Positions 33,669 through 43,377 of a stretch of DNA of 64,000 bases are shown one piece after another. Source of the stretch: Qipengyuania flavescens (GTDB taxonomy: Bacteria > Pseudomonadota > Alphaproteobacteria > Sphingomonadales > Sphingomonadaceae); contig NZ_JARULD010000001.1 in the NCBI RefSeq assembly GCF_029688735.1, forward strand, positions 372,001 to 436,000, read 5' to 3'. Both the position numbers and the translations under genes were made by a program. How positions within the stretch are numbered: position 1 is the stretch's first letter; each line of letters begins with the position of its first letter. Below the pieces are notes generated by a model. It was not told where the DNA came from. It was given only the letters and a program-made list of their open reading frames with translations, and did not search any database.

Positions 33669-34759
33669 AGCGCGCCCTGCGCTTTTGCCGCGGTGTTGAT
33701 CTTCTCCGCCGCCTGCTCGATCTCGTCCATCGTGGTGTAGCGCCCGAAGCCGAGCCGGATGGAGGCCTTGGCAAGCTTCTTCGGCAGGCCGATCGCTTCG
33801 AGCACATGGCTTGTCCGGCCTGATCCGCTGGCGCAGGCGGAGCCGGCGGAGAACATCACGTCGCGCACGTCGCTCATCAGCCGGTTCACGTCGAGCCCGC
33901 CGCCGTTCGGCCCGCGCGGGCGAATGTTGAGATTGCCGTGCCAGCGCGCCTCCGCGCTGCCGTTCAGCTCCCAGTTCTCGAACAGCTCGCTGGCGCGCTT
34001 CCAGAGCTTCTGCACGTGTTCGGCGTCCTGCTCCATCCGCTCCTGCGCTTCCTGCGCAGCGGCACCCATGCCGGCGATAAGCGCAGGCGAGAGCGTGCCC
34101 GAGCGTATGCCGAATTCCTGGCCGCCGCCGGTCTGCACCTGGTCCAGCGACAGCCCTTCGCGCACCCACAATGCGCCGATGCCTTTCGGCCCGTGAAACT
34201 TGTGGGCTGAAATGGCGATCATGTCCGCACCGGTCAGTTCGATCCGGCCATAGGCCTGCACCGCGTCGCAGAAATAGAGCGCATTGTTCTCCTTCGCCTT
34301 GCGATGCCATTCGATGGTCGGCTGGATCGTCCCGATCTCGTTGTTGACCTGCATCAGGCAGACCAGCCGCGTGTCGCTCGGCAAATCTTGTTTCGTATTG
34401 CACTGCCCGTTCTTGGCGACGTTGAGCACATGACACTTGCCTGCATCCTGCGCGGTATCGAGCACGGCGGCATGTTCGATGGCAGAAACGGACACGGCCC
34501 CGCCATTGCCGCTTCCGCGGATGGCGAGATTGATAGCCTCGGTCGCGCCGCCGGTGAAGATCACCTTGCCTCCCGCCGGGAACAGCGCCGCGACCTGCTC
34601 GCGCGCCAGTTCGATGGCAGCCTTGGCCTGTCGCCCCATGCGGTGCGGGCTGTGCGGATTGCCGAAGCCGGTGCCGCCCGGCCCGTCCAGCCAGCGCAGC
34701 ATCGCATCGCGCGCCTCGGGCGCGAGCGGGGTGGTGGCCTGGTAGTCGAGATAGATCAT
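33665..34759 (-). CDS. Cysteine desulfurase (NifS/IscS-like), first copy
   Basis: A 364-residue PLP enzyme that takes sulfur from cysteine for Fe-S clusters and other thio-cofactors. Starts MIYLDYQATTPLAPEA, His95-96 region SAIEHAAVL, PLP lysine Lys187 in SAHKFHGPKG, and active-site Cys309 in SAGSACASGSGRTSH on the flexible loop. Overlaps the ferredoxin by GTGA. A REP-like repeat (34780-34874) separates it from a second desulfurase upstream on the same strand. The double set with a ferredoxin is unlike the standard isc or suf operons, and none of the scaffold genes is in the window. Confidence 0.93.
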   Translation of the reverse strand: MIYLDYQATTPLAPEARDAMLRWLDGPGGTGFGNPHSPHRMGRQAKAAIELAREQVAALFPAGGKVIFTGGATEAINLAIRGSGNGGAVSVSAIEHAAVLDTAQDAGKCHVLNVAKNGQCNTKQDLPSDTRLVCLMQVNNEIGTIQPTIEWHRKAKENNALYFCDAVQAYGRIELTGADMIAISAHKFHGPKGIGALWVREGLSLDQVQTGGGQEFGIRSGTLSPALIAGMGAAAQEAQERMEQDAEHVQKLWKRASELFENWELNGSAEARWHGNLNIRPRGPNGGGLDVNRLMSDVRDVMFSAGSACASGSGRTSHVLEAIGLPKKLAKASIRLGFGRYTTMDEIEQAAEKINTAAKAQGAL

Positions 34760-34779
34760 CGGTGCGCAAACGCCCCTAT

Positions 34780-34874
34780 CCGTTCGCCCTGAGCTTGTCG
34801 AAGGGCCGTACTTACTTCGGGTGCCGCGCTAGTCAAAAAGAAGGACCGTGCTTCGACAGGCTCCGCACGAACGG
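34780..34874. repeat. REP-like imperfect inverted repeat
   Basis: Left arm CCGTTCGCCCTGAGCTTGTC... to 34810 and right arm from 34845 to 34874 (ACCGTGCTTCGACAGGCTCC...GAACGG) are imperfect inverse copies. The core CTTCGACA(A/G)GCTC is shared with the repeat at 54483-54571. It occupies the gap between two desulfurase genes. Confidence 0.75.
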
Positions 34875-34877
34875 ACA

Positions 34878-35966
34878 CTACTGTTTCGACATCTCAAGCC
34901 ACGCCTCGCAGAAGCGTTCCACTTCGACGCGGGTGGTGTTCCAGCCGAGCGAGACGCGGATCGTGTTCGCGGCAACCTCCGGTTCGACCTGCATCGCCTC
35001 CAGCACACGGCTCGTCTTCATCGTGCCGCTGGAGCAGGCGCTGCCTTGCGAGACCGCAATGCCCGCCATGTCGAACCGCATGACCTGCGCGGTGGCGCTC
35101 ATGTTCGGCATGGCAATGGCGCGGATGTAGGGCGTGGGGTCGGAGAGACGATCGGAAAGCCATATGCCGCCGAGTTTTCGACATTCTTCGGCCAAGTGAT
35201 CGAGCGGCTCGAGCACTTCGGGCGCGACATAGGGATCGGTGCAAGCTTCCAGCGCTGCCGCCTTGCCGAGGACTCCAGGCAAATTCTCGGTCCCGCGCCT
35301 ATAACCGCGCTCCTGGCCGCCAGAGGGCGCTAACATGGAGTAGTCCTTCACCAATAGTGCTCCGAGCCCGATTGGCCCGCCGAATTTATGGGCGGAAATG
35401 ATGACCATGTCCGCAATTTGCGGAATGGCCAGTTTTCCAGCCGATTGTGCACAATCGACAAGCAGAAGCCCGCCTTTGTCGTGAACCGCCTCAGCAGCCA
35501 TGCCGATATTCTGCCGATTGCCGGTTTCCGAATTGAGGTGCTGGATGGCGACCAGCGACCTGTTTTCCAGCCCCTCCACCAATGGTGAGGGATCAATTGC
35601 ATTTGCAGTCTGCGGCAACAAAACACGGCCATCAGGTTCTACGGGGATTCGATAGTCCCGTAAGTCGTCCACACCGAGAATTGCATCGTGCTCGACGGCG
35701 CTAGCTACCTCATGGACGACGGAGGCTCGATCAAACGCCAGCGCCGCCGCCTCGCTGGCCCCGCTGGTGAAGATCACCTCGCCGTCCCATCCGAGCGCCG
35801 CCTTGATCCGCTCCCGCGCGTCCTCCAGCAGGCTGCGCGCCTTGCGCCCTTCGGCATGCGGCGAGCTGGGATTGGCCCATAACCGGAAGCCCTCTTCCAT
35901 CGCCGCTTGCGCTTCGGGGCGCAGCGGCGTGGTGGCGGCGTGATCGAGGTAGATGCGTTCGGGAAT
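34878..35966 (-). CDS. Cysteine desulfurase family protein, second copy; no ordinary start codon
   Basis: A complete class V aminotransferase: IYLDHAATTPLRPEAQAAM at the N-terminus, PLP lysine in SAHKFGGP, and the catalytic Cys loop SQGSACSSGTMKTSRVL. The frame is closed by TAA at 35982-35984. Between that and the conserved N-terminus there is no ATG, GTG or TTG, only ATC 35969 and ATT 35966 (IPERIYLDH). I give ATT as a nominal start. The first ATG would delete the conserved first strand. So a rare start codon, a sequence error or a 5' mutation is likely. The divergent hydrolase starts 113 bp away. Confidence 0.8.
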   Translation of the reverse strand: MPERIYLDHAATTPLRPEAQAAMEEGFRLWANPSSPHAEGRKARSLLEDARERIKAALGWDGEVIFTSGASEAAALAFDRASVVHEVASAVEHDAILGVDDLRDYRIPVEPDGRVLLPQTANAIDPSPLVEGLENRSLVAIQHLNSETGNRQNIGMAAEAVHDKGGLLLVDCAQSAGKLAIPQIADMVIISAHKFGGPIGLGALLVKDYSMLAPSGGQERGYRRGTENLPGVLGKAAALEACTDPYVAPEVLEPLDHLAEECRKLGGIWLSDRLSDPTPYIRAIAMPNMSATAQVMRFDMAGIAVSQGSACSSGTMKTSRVLEAMQVEPEVAANTIRVSLGWNTTRVEVERFCEAWLEMSKQ

Positions 35967-36078
35967 GATACGGGCTCGAAATTATTGCGAAATCGCGGGG
36001 AAACCCTATATAGCCCGCGACCTCGCATGCGCCACCCATGGCCAGCGTGACCCATCAGATTCGACAGGTACTCCATCC

Positions 36079-36735
36079 ATGCCGACCGTCATCTTCCCCG
36101 GCCCCGAAGGCCGTCTCGAAGGCCGTTTCTCTCCCGCCCCGCGCCCGCGTGCGCCGGTGGCGATGATCCTGCACCCGCACCCGCAGGGCGGCGGCACGAT
36201 GAACGAGCAGATGACGCAGCGGCTCTACAAGACCTTCGTCAACCGCGGCTTCGCCACGCTGCGCTTCAATTTCCGCGGCGTCGGCCGTAGCCAGGGCAGC
36301 TTCGACAATGGCGTCGGCGAATTGTCCGATGCCGCCAGCGCGCTCGACTGGGTGCAGCAGGTCCATCCCGAAGCGCAGGTGACCTGGGTCGCCGGCGTCA
36401 GCTTCGGCGCGCTGATCGGCATGCAGCTGCTGATGCGCCGCCCGGAAATCCGCGGCTGGATCAGCATCGGCGCTCCGGCGAGCATGTACGACTTCTCCTT
36501 CCTCGCCCCCTGCCCCGCCAGCGGCATCTTCATCCACGGCGCGCAGGACACGGTGGTGCAGCCCAATTCGGTCACCAAGCTGGTCGAGAAACTGCGCACG
36601 CAGAAGCACATCACCGTGCATCACGAGGAAATCCCGCGCGCCAACCACTTCTTCGAGAACGAACAGGCGGAGCTGATGAAGTCGGTCGACAATTATCTCG
36701 ACTTCCGCCTCGATCCGGCCTGCCCGATTAAATGA
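36079..36735 (+). CDS. Alpha/beta hydrolase (COG2945-like)
   Basis: 218-residue small alpha/beta hydrolase. Segments HPHPQGGGTMNEQMTQ, FNFRGVGRSQGSFDNGVGE and the nucleophile elbow GVSFGALIG (Ser in place), then an acid in HGAQDTVVQ and the His in RANHFFENEQ. Members of this family are uncharacterised but very common next to cysteine desulfurase and suf genes in alphaproteobacteria. No signal, so cytoplasmic. Start ATG 36079. Confidence 0.88.
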   Translation: MPTVIFPGPEGRLEGRFSPAPRPRAPVAMILHPHPQGGGTMNEQMTQRLYKTFVNRGFATLRFNFRGVGRSQGSFDNGVGELSDAASALDWVQQVHPEAQVTWVAGVSFGALIGMQLLMRRPEIRGWISIGAPASMYDFSFLAPCPASGIFIHGAQDTVVQPNSVTKLVEKLRTQKHITVHHEEIPRANHFFENEQAELMKSVDNYLDFRLDPACPIK

Positions 36736-36872
36736 TGTAGTGATTTGGCCAGCGAGAGCGGGCCTCGAAATCCGGCATTCGCGCAGGCGGAGAACCCGCT
36801 TAAGTGCGCCACGGATCGAACTCTGCCGTTCGGTCGTCGATCCCACACGCGTGTTATAAAGTCTCATCAAAC

Positions 36873-36901
36873 TTGACGTCTGTCGGTAATGTTGTAACAT
36901 T
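36873..36901 (+). promoter_or_regulatory. Candidate sigma-70-like promoter with overlapping dyad, TonB-like gene
   Basis: TTGACG (36873-36878) and TAACAT (36895-36900) are separated by 16 bp. The dyad AATGTT-GT-AACATT (36888-36901) covers the -10 box and could bind a repressor. It lies 55 bp before the start at 36956. No other gene is seen in 36736-36955. Confidence 0.35.
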
Positions 36902-36955
36902 GCTAATACGAGGAGTCGCAGACTAAGTCTCCCGCATTGGAAGAGGAGCACATCC

Positions 36956-37636
36956 ATGTCCTACATCACCCAATCGAACCGCGCCTCGGTCGGCAGTATT
37001 GCTGCCGTGGTGGCTATCCACGCCGGGGTCGGCGCGCTGCTGGTTTTCGGACTGACGGTCAGTGGCGCGATGCCGGATATCATTACCCGGCTCCCCGCGA
37101 AGGATATCCGTGACGTCCCCCCGCCGCCTCCACCTCCTCCGCCGCCAGAGAATACGGCGGACCCGAAGGAAAGCACCGTACCGCCGGTCTTCACCCCGGT
37201 GCCCAAACTCGATCTCAAGCCGACGCCGCCGATTATCGACACGACGAACTTAATCCCGCCGCCCATCCCCAGCCCGCAACCGGGACGCGGCGAGATCGTG
37301 CTGCCGAAACCCGCACCGCCCGCTCCCACGCCCAGCTTCGAGCCGGTTCCCGCCCGCCCAAAGAACGATCCCGGGCGCTGGCTGTCGAACAACGACTATC
37401 GCTCGAGCTGGGCGCGTCGCGAATTGACGGGAGTTGCCAGATTCCGCCTCGAGATCGCCGCCAACGGCCGCGTGTCGAACTGCACCGTCACCGGTTCGAC
37501 CGGGCATAGCGAGCTGGATGCGGCGACCTGCAGCCTGGTCAGCAAGCGCGCTCGCTTCGAACCCGCGCGTGGGGGCAATGGCGAGCCGGTTGCCGGCAGC
37601 TATACCGGTTCGGTCCTCTGGCAGCTGCCCGAATAA
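36956..37636 (+). CDS. TonB-like energy transducer protein
   Basis: 226 residues: N-terminal anchor helix (about 14-34, IAAVVAIHAGVGALLVFGL), a long Pro-rich periplasmic spanning region (DVPPPPPPPPPPENTAD and following to about 130), and a C-terminal TonB_C domain (about 140-226) with GVARFRLEIAANGRVSNCTV and SELDAATCSLVSKRARFEPA. TonB proteins transmit proton-motive force to outer-membrane receptors such as the one at 15489-18551. No exbB/exbD is present here. Two cysteines in the C-terminal domain (about 180 and 194) may form a disulfide. Confidence 0.9.
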   Translation: MSYITQSNRASVGSIAAVVAIHAGVGALLVFGLTVSGAMPDIITRLPAKDIRDVPPPPPPPPPPENTADPKESTVPPVFTPVPKLDLKPTPPIIDTTNLIPPPIPSPQPGRGEIVLPKPAPPAPTPSFEPVPARPKNDPGRWLSNNDYRSSWARRELTGVARFRLEIAANGRVSNCTVTGSTGHSELDAATCSLVSKRARFEPARGGNGEPVAGSYTGSVLWQLPE

Positions 37637-37642
37637 GGCTCC

Positions 37643-37852
37643 CTAGCGAGCGCCCTGCTCGAGCTTTTCGAGCGGGGCCTCACCCCCGGCATCGGGCAGC
37701 GTCCAGATCGCCACGTTCATCAGCGCCACGAAAGCCAGCAGCACCATCAGCAGCGCGTTCTTCGCATTGCCAGTCCGCCGCCACAGGAAAAAGGCGCCGA
37801 TCAACAGCAGGATCGCGGCAAAAACGGTGAGCGAGAGGACAGCATCGAGCAT
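37643..37852 (-). CDS. Small two-helix membrane protein, unknown function
   Basis: 69 residues with two membrane segments (MLDAVLSLTVFAAILLLIGA and LLMVLLAFVALMNVAIWTL) joined by a basic turn WRRTGNAKN, and a polar acidic tail. No family recognised. It converges with the TonB-like gene, stops 7 bp apart, and is divergent from the DUF3597 gene. Confidence 0.65.
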   Translation of the reverse strand: MLDAVLSLTVFAAILLLIGAFFLWRRTGNAKNALLMVLLAFVALMNVAIWTLPDAGGEAPLEKLEQGAR

Positions 37853-37908
37853 CGCTTTTCCATAGCGCCACGCGCGCGCCTCGCAAGCTTAGGTAGAGCT
37901 TCCACGGC

Positions 37909-37933
37909 GGAACGGGGTCGCACCCCGCCCGTT
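37909..37933 (+). promoter_or_regulatory. EcfG-type (general stress) promoter before DUF3597
   Basis: GGAAC at 37909-37913 and CGTT at 37930-37933 with a 16-bp spacer, an exact match to GGAAC-N16/17-CGTT. The gene starts 22 bp later at 37955, with a GGGGAAAGGAGA Shine-Dalgarno between. Confidence 0.75.
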
Positions 37934-37954
37934 GCCAGGGGAAAGGAGACGACC

Positions 37955-38353
37955 ATGAGCATTTTCGGCAAGATCAAGGACGCGATTTTCGGCAAGGATG
38001 CGAAGGCGCAGGAAGCGCCGAAAACTGCCCCCTCCGGCGCGCCGAAGGCCAATCCCGGCAATGCCTGGGCCAATGCACCGGTCGTCGAGAAGAAAGCCAC
38101 CCCGGTTGTCGATGTCGAGAACCATCTCGATTCCATGCCCGGCGCAGACCGGCTGAACTGGCGCACCTCCATCGTCGACCTGATGAAGCTGCTGAACATC
38201 GACTCCGATTACGAGAGCCGCAAGGCGCTGGCGCAGGAACTGGGCCGCGAGGATTATTCGGGGAGCGCCGAAGACAATATGTGGCTGCACAAGCGCGTGA
38301 TGAACGAGCTTGCGGCCAATGGCGGCAAGGTCCCGGCAAATCTGCGCGACTGA
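37955..38353 (+). CDS. DUF3597 domain protein
   Basis: 132 residues. The N-terminus is MSIFGKIKDAIFGKDAKAQE, followed by a low-complexity Ala/Pro stretch (20-48) and the conserved C-terminal part with NWRTSIVDLMKLLNIDSDY and AQELGREDYSGSAEDN. This is the DUF3597 family, soluble helical proteins of unknown function, distantly LysM-like by description. Its exact EcfG promoter makes it a probable member of the general stress regulon, like the PfpI gene. Single-gene transcript. Confidence 0.88.
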   Translation: MSIFGKIKDAIFGKDAKAQEAPKTAPSGAPKANPGNAWANAPVVEKKATPVVDVENHLDSMPGADRLNWRTSIVDLMKLLNIDSDYESRKALAQELGREDYSGSAEDNMWLHKRVMNELAANGGKVPANLRD

Positions 38354-38404
38354 TTTCGCTGCAGTCCATTTGACAGGCCCTGACCGGCGGCGCACACCGC
38401 CGGC

Positions 38405-40255
38405 ATGACTTCACACAGCTACGACATCACCCGCCGCCAGGCCCTCGCCGGGCTAGCCGCGACAACTGCACTCACCTTATCGGGTTGCGCGACCTACGCC
38501 GCCGACGGGACCTCTGCCCCCGTAAGCCTGACGCCCGATGAATGGCTCGACCAGGTCGGCTACAACCTCCTCGCCCATGAACCCGAGCGAGCGACCTCGC
38601 TCGGCGTCGATACCGGCAGCCATGCCGCACTGCGCAGCCGGCTGGAAGACCAGTCGCCCGAGGGGCAAGCCGCCTATGCCGCCACGCTGCGGCGCGATTT
38701 GGAAATGACCCGCGCCTATCCGCGCGAGCTCCTCGATGCAGATCAGCTGACCAGTTTCGAAGTGGTCGAAAGCGCCTATGCCCTGGCCCTCGATGGCTTC
38801 GAGCTGCCCTATGGCGATACGCCCGTGGGCAACTGGCGCACCGCGCCCTATGTCGTCATCCAGAACGTCGGCGAATATCTTGCCCTGCCGCGCTTCATGC
38901 AGTCGTCGCATAATGTCGCGAATGCCGATGATGCCGACGCATATATCAAGCGGATGGAGCAGATGCCGTCGGTTTTCGACGGAGAGTTGGAGCGTATTCG
39001 TGCTGCCCGCGGCATGGGCGTGGTGCCGCCGGGCTTCCTTCTCGACAAGGCGATCCGCCAGATGGAGCAGACCATCGCCAGCGCCGGAAAAGGCGAGCTG
39101 TTTGCCGACGATCTGCGGGCCAAGCTCAACACCAGCGACCTCCCTGAAGCCCGTGCCGATCGGGCAATGGCGCTCGAGAGCGGCCCGATTGCCGAGGCGC
39201 TTTCCCGCCAGCTGGCCGAACTGAAGGCCGAGCGAGCCGTGGCCAGCGATGCCCCCGGCATCTCCGCCCGTCCGCAGGGCGAGGAATTCTACGCCTGGGC
39301 TCTCCGCTCCAGCACCACCACCACCCTCTCCGCCGACGACATCCACCGCCAAGGCCTCGAAGAGCTGGAAGCGCTGCATGCCCGCATGGACCCGATCCTG
39401 CGCGACATCGGCTATACCAGCGGATCGGTCGGCGAGCGCATGCAGGCGCTGGGTGCAGACCCGCGCTACAAGTTCGCGGAGGGCGATCCCGGCCGCGAAG
39501 AGATCATGGAATTCATCTGGGACCGGGTGAACTGGATCAAGGCGCAGATGCCGCGCGCCTTCAACACGCTGGTCGAACCCAATCTGGAGGTGAAGCGCAT
39601 CCCGCCTGCCGAGGAAGTCGGCGCGCCGGGCGCCTATGGCGGGGCGGGCAGCAAGGACGGCACCATACCGGGTCGCTTCTGGATCAATCTGCGGACCACC
39701 GACCTGCACCGCAAATACGACCTGGCGGACCTCACCTATCACGAGACCATTCCCGGCCACGTGTGGGAAGGCGAATATTCCAACCGCCTGCCGCTCATCC
39801 GCTCGATCCTGGCATTCAACCCGTTCAGCGAGGGCTGGGCGCTCTATGGCGAGCAACTGGCAGACGAGCTCGGCGCCTATGACGATTTCGCGGTCGGCCG
39901 CCTCGGCTATCTCCAGAGCCTCGCCTTCCGTGCCTGCCGGATGGTCGTAGACACCGGCCTCCATGCCAAGGGCTGGAGCCGCGAGCAGGCCGTGCGCTTC
40001 TTCGTCGAGGAGAACGGCAGCAAGCCGGAAGAAGTGGGTAGCGAGGTCGATCGCTACTGCAGCTGGCCCGGGCAGGCGACCGGCTACAAGCTCGGCCACA
40101 GCCGCATCGTCGATCAGCGCGCCCGCGCGGAAACCGCCTTGGGCCCGGCCTACGACTTCAAGGCGTTCAACGATGCAGTGGTGCTTGGCGGCAATGTTCC
40201 GATGGACGTGCTGGAGAAAAACGTCGCGCGGTATATTTCGAAATATCAGGTATAG
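38405..40255 (+). CDS. DUF885 family lipoprotein (putative metallopeptidase-like)
   Basis: 616 residues. The N-terminus has a Tat-type motif (TRRQALAGLAA) and a lipobox-like LSGC (Cys28), so it is exported folded and lipidated. The body is the DUF885 domain, uncharacterised, with a zinc-protease-like motif HETIPGHVWE (about 450) that resembles HExxH. Other landmarks: GAYGGAGSKDGTIPGRFWIN and SEGWALYGEQLADELG. Activity is predicted only by fold resemblance to carboxypeptidase-like enzymes. A hairpin CCGGCGG/CCGCCGG (38384-38403) sits directly before the ATG. No other gene in the transcript is evident. Confidence 0.88.
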   Translation: MTSHSYDITRRQALAGLAATTALTLSGCATYAADGTSAPVSLTPDEWLDQVGYNLLAHEPERATSLGVDTGSHAALRSRLEDQSPEGQAAYAATLRRDLEMTRAYPRELLDADQLTSFEVVESAYALALDGFELPYGDTPVGNWRTAPYVVIQNVGEYLALPRFMQSSHNVANADDADAYIKRMEQMPSVFDGELERIRAARGMGVVPPGFLLDKAIRQMEQTIASAGKGELFADDLRAKLNTSDLPEARADRAMALESGPIAEALSRQLAELKAERAVASDAPGISARPQGEEFYAWALRSSTTTTLSADDIHRQGLEELEALHARMDPILRDIGYTSGSVGERMQALGADPRYKFAEGDPGREEIMEFIWDRVNWIKAQMPRAFNTLVEPNLEVKRIPPAEEVGAPGAYGGAGSKDGTIPGRFWINLRTTDLHRKYDLADLTYHETIPGHVWEGEYSNRLPLIRSILAFNPFSEGWALYGEQLADELGAYDDFAVGRLGYLQSLAFRACRMVVDTGLHAKGWSREQAVRFFVEENGSKPEEVGSEVDRYCSWPGQATGYKLGHSRIVDQRARAETALGPAYDFKAFNDAVVLGGNVPMDVLEKNVARYISKYQV

Positions 40256-40356
40256 TGCTAGCCCGTATATAGACCAATCGTACTAGCCCGCCTTAGCTAC
40301 GCCGCTGTAAAAGTGGCCGTGTCCTGATTATAATTATCCATGAGGCTGAACTTGCA

Positions 40357-40467
40357 ATGTCGAAAATTCTATCCCAGAAAAATCTGCATATTACTTGGAG
40401 CGTTCTCCAAGGGATGGCAGCGGGTAGCCTGATTTATCTAGGCTTTAAGCTGGTGTTGCAGGCTTGA
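40357..40467 (+). CDS. Possible 36-residue single-helix membrane peptide
   Basis: ATG 40357 to TGA 40467, preceded by GAGG at about 13 bp. It reads MSKILSQKNLHITWSVLQGM and AAGSLIYLGFKLVLQA: a basic N-terminus followed by one helix. Its codons are AT-rich compared with the neighbours. It is the only open frame with a plausible start in 40256-40604, and it is followed by a stem-loop. No homologue is known to me; it may be a chance frame. Confidence 0.35.
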   Translation: MSKILSQKNLHITWSVLQGMAAGSLIYLGFKLVLQA

Positions 40468-40479
40468 CCTCTCAACTTG

Positions 40480-40518
40480 AGAGTCAGCGGGCTCCCTCCC
40501 GGATAGCTTGCTGACTCT
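40480..40518 (+). terminator. Candidate terminator in the gap after the DUF885 gene
   Basis: AGAGTCAGC (40480-40488) pairs with GCTGACTCT (40510-40518) over a 21-nt loop and is followed by TCTTCTTC. It is a weaker terminator than the others but lies in the right place after the small frame at 40357. Confidence 0.45.
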
Positions 40519-40604
40519 TCTTCTCATCGGTGATTGCTCACGCGGAAGCCGTATTTGGGATTATCCCGACAAACGGGCTGCGCCTGCCAGCGATCTGAGC
40601 TCTG

Positions 40605-41426
40605 CTAGCGCACCTGTGCGTCGGTTTCGACCAGCGCGATCTCGAATAGCTTCGGCCAAAGCTTTCCGGTAACGAACAGGCGCCGCTTTTCCGCGTCCCA
40701 CGCTATTCCGTTGAGCACGGCATCCCGTCCGGTGACTGGCACAGACGCAACGAGATCAGTCAGGTCGATCAGCCGTTCGACCCTGCCGTCTGCCGGATCG
40801 ATTGCGACGATATAGGCCGTCTCCCATATGTTGGCGAAGACGAGTCCATCGATCATCTCAAGCTCGTTGAGGCGGCGCAGCGGGCGGTCGTTCATGGTGA
40901 CCTCGATGCTGCGAAGGACGTCGTAGCTCTCCGGATCGAGCACCCGCAGGGTCGCGCTGCCATCGGAGTGGATGAGCCCTTCCCTGGACGTCGTCAGGCC
41001 CCAGCCGTCGAGCGGATAGCCGTCACGCGTCGCCAATGGCTCGAGAGTGTCCGCATCCCAGCGATGGATCGCACCGTCGCGCCATGTCAGGCTGATGAGT
41101 TCACCGTTCCATTCGGCCAAGCCTTCGCCGAACTGGCTTGGCGGGATGGCCATTTCACGGACCGCCTCGCCGGTTTCGAGATCGAGCTGTCGGATGACCG
41201 ACTGCCCGACGCGCCCGGTGCTCTCGAACAGCGCGCCCTCGTGCCACAGCAGCCCTTGCGTGAACGCGGCGGCGTCATGCGGATATTCGGCGACGACCTC
41301 GGCGCGGTAGACCACTGGGCCCGAATAGGCCTGCTCCGCCACGACCGGCGCCGTTTCCTGCGCGATTGCTCCCTGTATCGGTGCGAGCACGACGGCAGCG
41401 GCGGCAAGTCGGAGGACTAAGTTCAT
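40605..41426 (-). CDS. Glutaminyl-peptide cyclotransferase (plant/bacterial type)
   Basis: A 273-residue exported five-bladed beta-propeller that converts N-terminal glutamine to pyroglutamate. Signal peptide to about residue 23 (IQGAIA). Family hallmarks: YPHDAAAFTQGLLWHEGALFE in pieces (HDxxxFTQGL), QFGEGLAEWNGE, and RRLNELEMIDG, LNGIAWD. It is of the DUF/PF05096 glutamine cyclotransferase family. Start ATG 41426; a TTG two codons earlier is possible. It precedes the pckA terminator on the same strand, so it is a separate transcript. Confidence 0.9.
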   Translation of the reverse strand: MNLVLRLAAAAVVLAPIQGAIAQETAPVVAEQAYSGPVVYRAEVVAEYPHDAAAFTQGLLWHEGALFESTGRVGQSVIRQLDLETGEAVREMAIPPSQFGEGLAEWNGELISLTWRDGAIHRWDADTLEPLATRDGYPLDGWGLTTSREGLIHSDGSATLRVLDPESYDVLRSIEVTMNDRPLRRLNELEMIDGLVFANIWETAYIVAIDPADGRVERLIDLTDLVASVPVTGRDAVLNGIAWDAEKRRLFVTGKLWPKLFEIALVETDAQVR

Positions 41427-41509
41427 CCTCAATCCTTTGGTCTGACCATGCTGAGCGCAAGATTAAGGGGCAGGCAGAGGGGTCGAGCCTTATCTCCCGC
41501 CAGGTCGAG

Positions 41510-41542
41510 AAAAAGCCCCGGTCCGGTTTCCCGGCCGGGGCT
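41510..41542 (-). terminator. Rho-independent terminator of pckA
   Basis: On the minus strand AGCCCCGG (41542-41535) pairs with CCGGGGCT (41521-41514), then T-tract (complement of 41510-41514). It lies 62 bp after the pckA stop. Confidence 0.85.
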
Positions 41543-41603
41543 CTCTTCTGAGGTCCCCGTCGACACTAGGCTCGCAGGGCTCTCCTCTCCAACCGATAAA
41601 TCG

Positions 41604-43193
<1,590 letters not shown>

Positions 43194-43377
43194 CGAAAAA
43201 TCTCCAGCGCGCGAGTGCGTTACTGTGATGGAATCATCCACGCATACGAATGCGCGGTGCTCGCGCCAGCCTCTAATACCCCACCGCCCATGCGTCAAAC
43301 CGGACGGCGGTAAATTCTGGCTTAGGTGGGCACAGCCTGCGTTGTTTTGCACGGATAATCGGATTAGGCACCAAGGC

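Noticed and set aside
33339-34769. A fused desulfurase-ferredoxin reading frame on the minus strand
   Set aside because: It is one long open frame in the ferredoxin's phase, but the desulfurase motifs are in another phase; the two genes overlap by GTGA instead of being fused.
37125-37330. Proline repeats in the TonB-like gene as a possible DNA repeat array
   Set aside because: They encode the periplasm-spanning Pro-rich linker usual for TonB proteins; no regular DNA unit or spacers.
38384-38403. CCGGCGG/CCGCCGG hairpin before the DUF885 start
   Set aside because: Short, lacks a T-tract, and lies in GC-rich sequence where such pairs are frequent; noted only in the gene entry.
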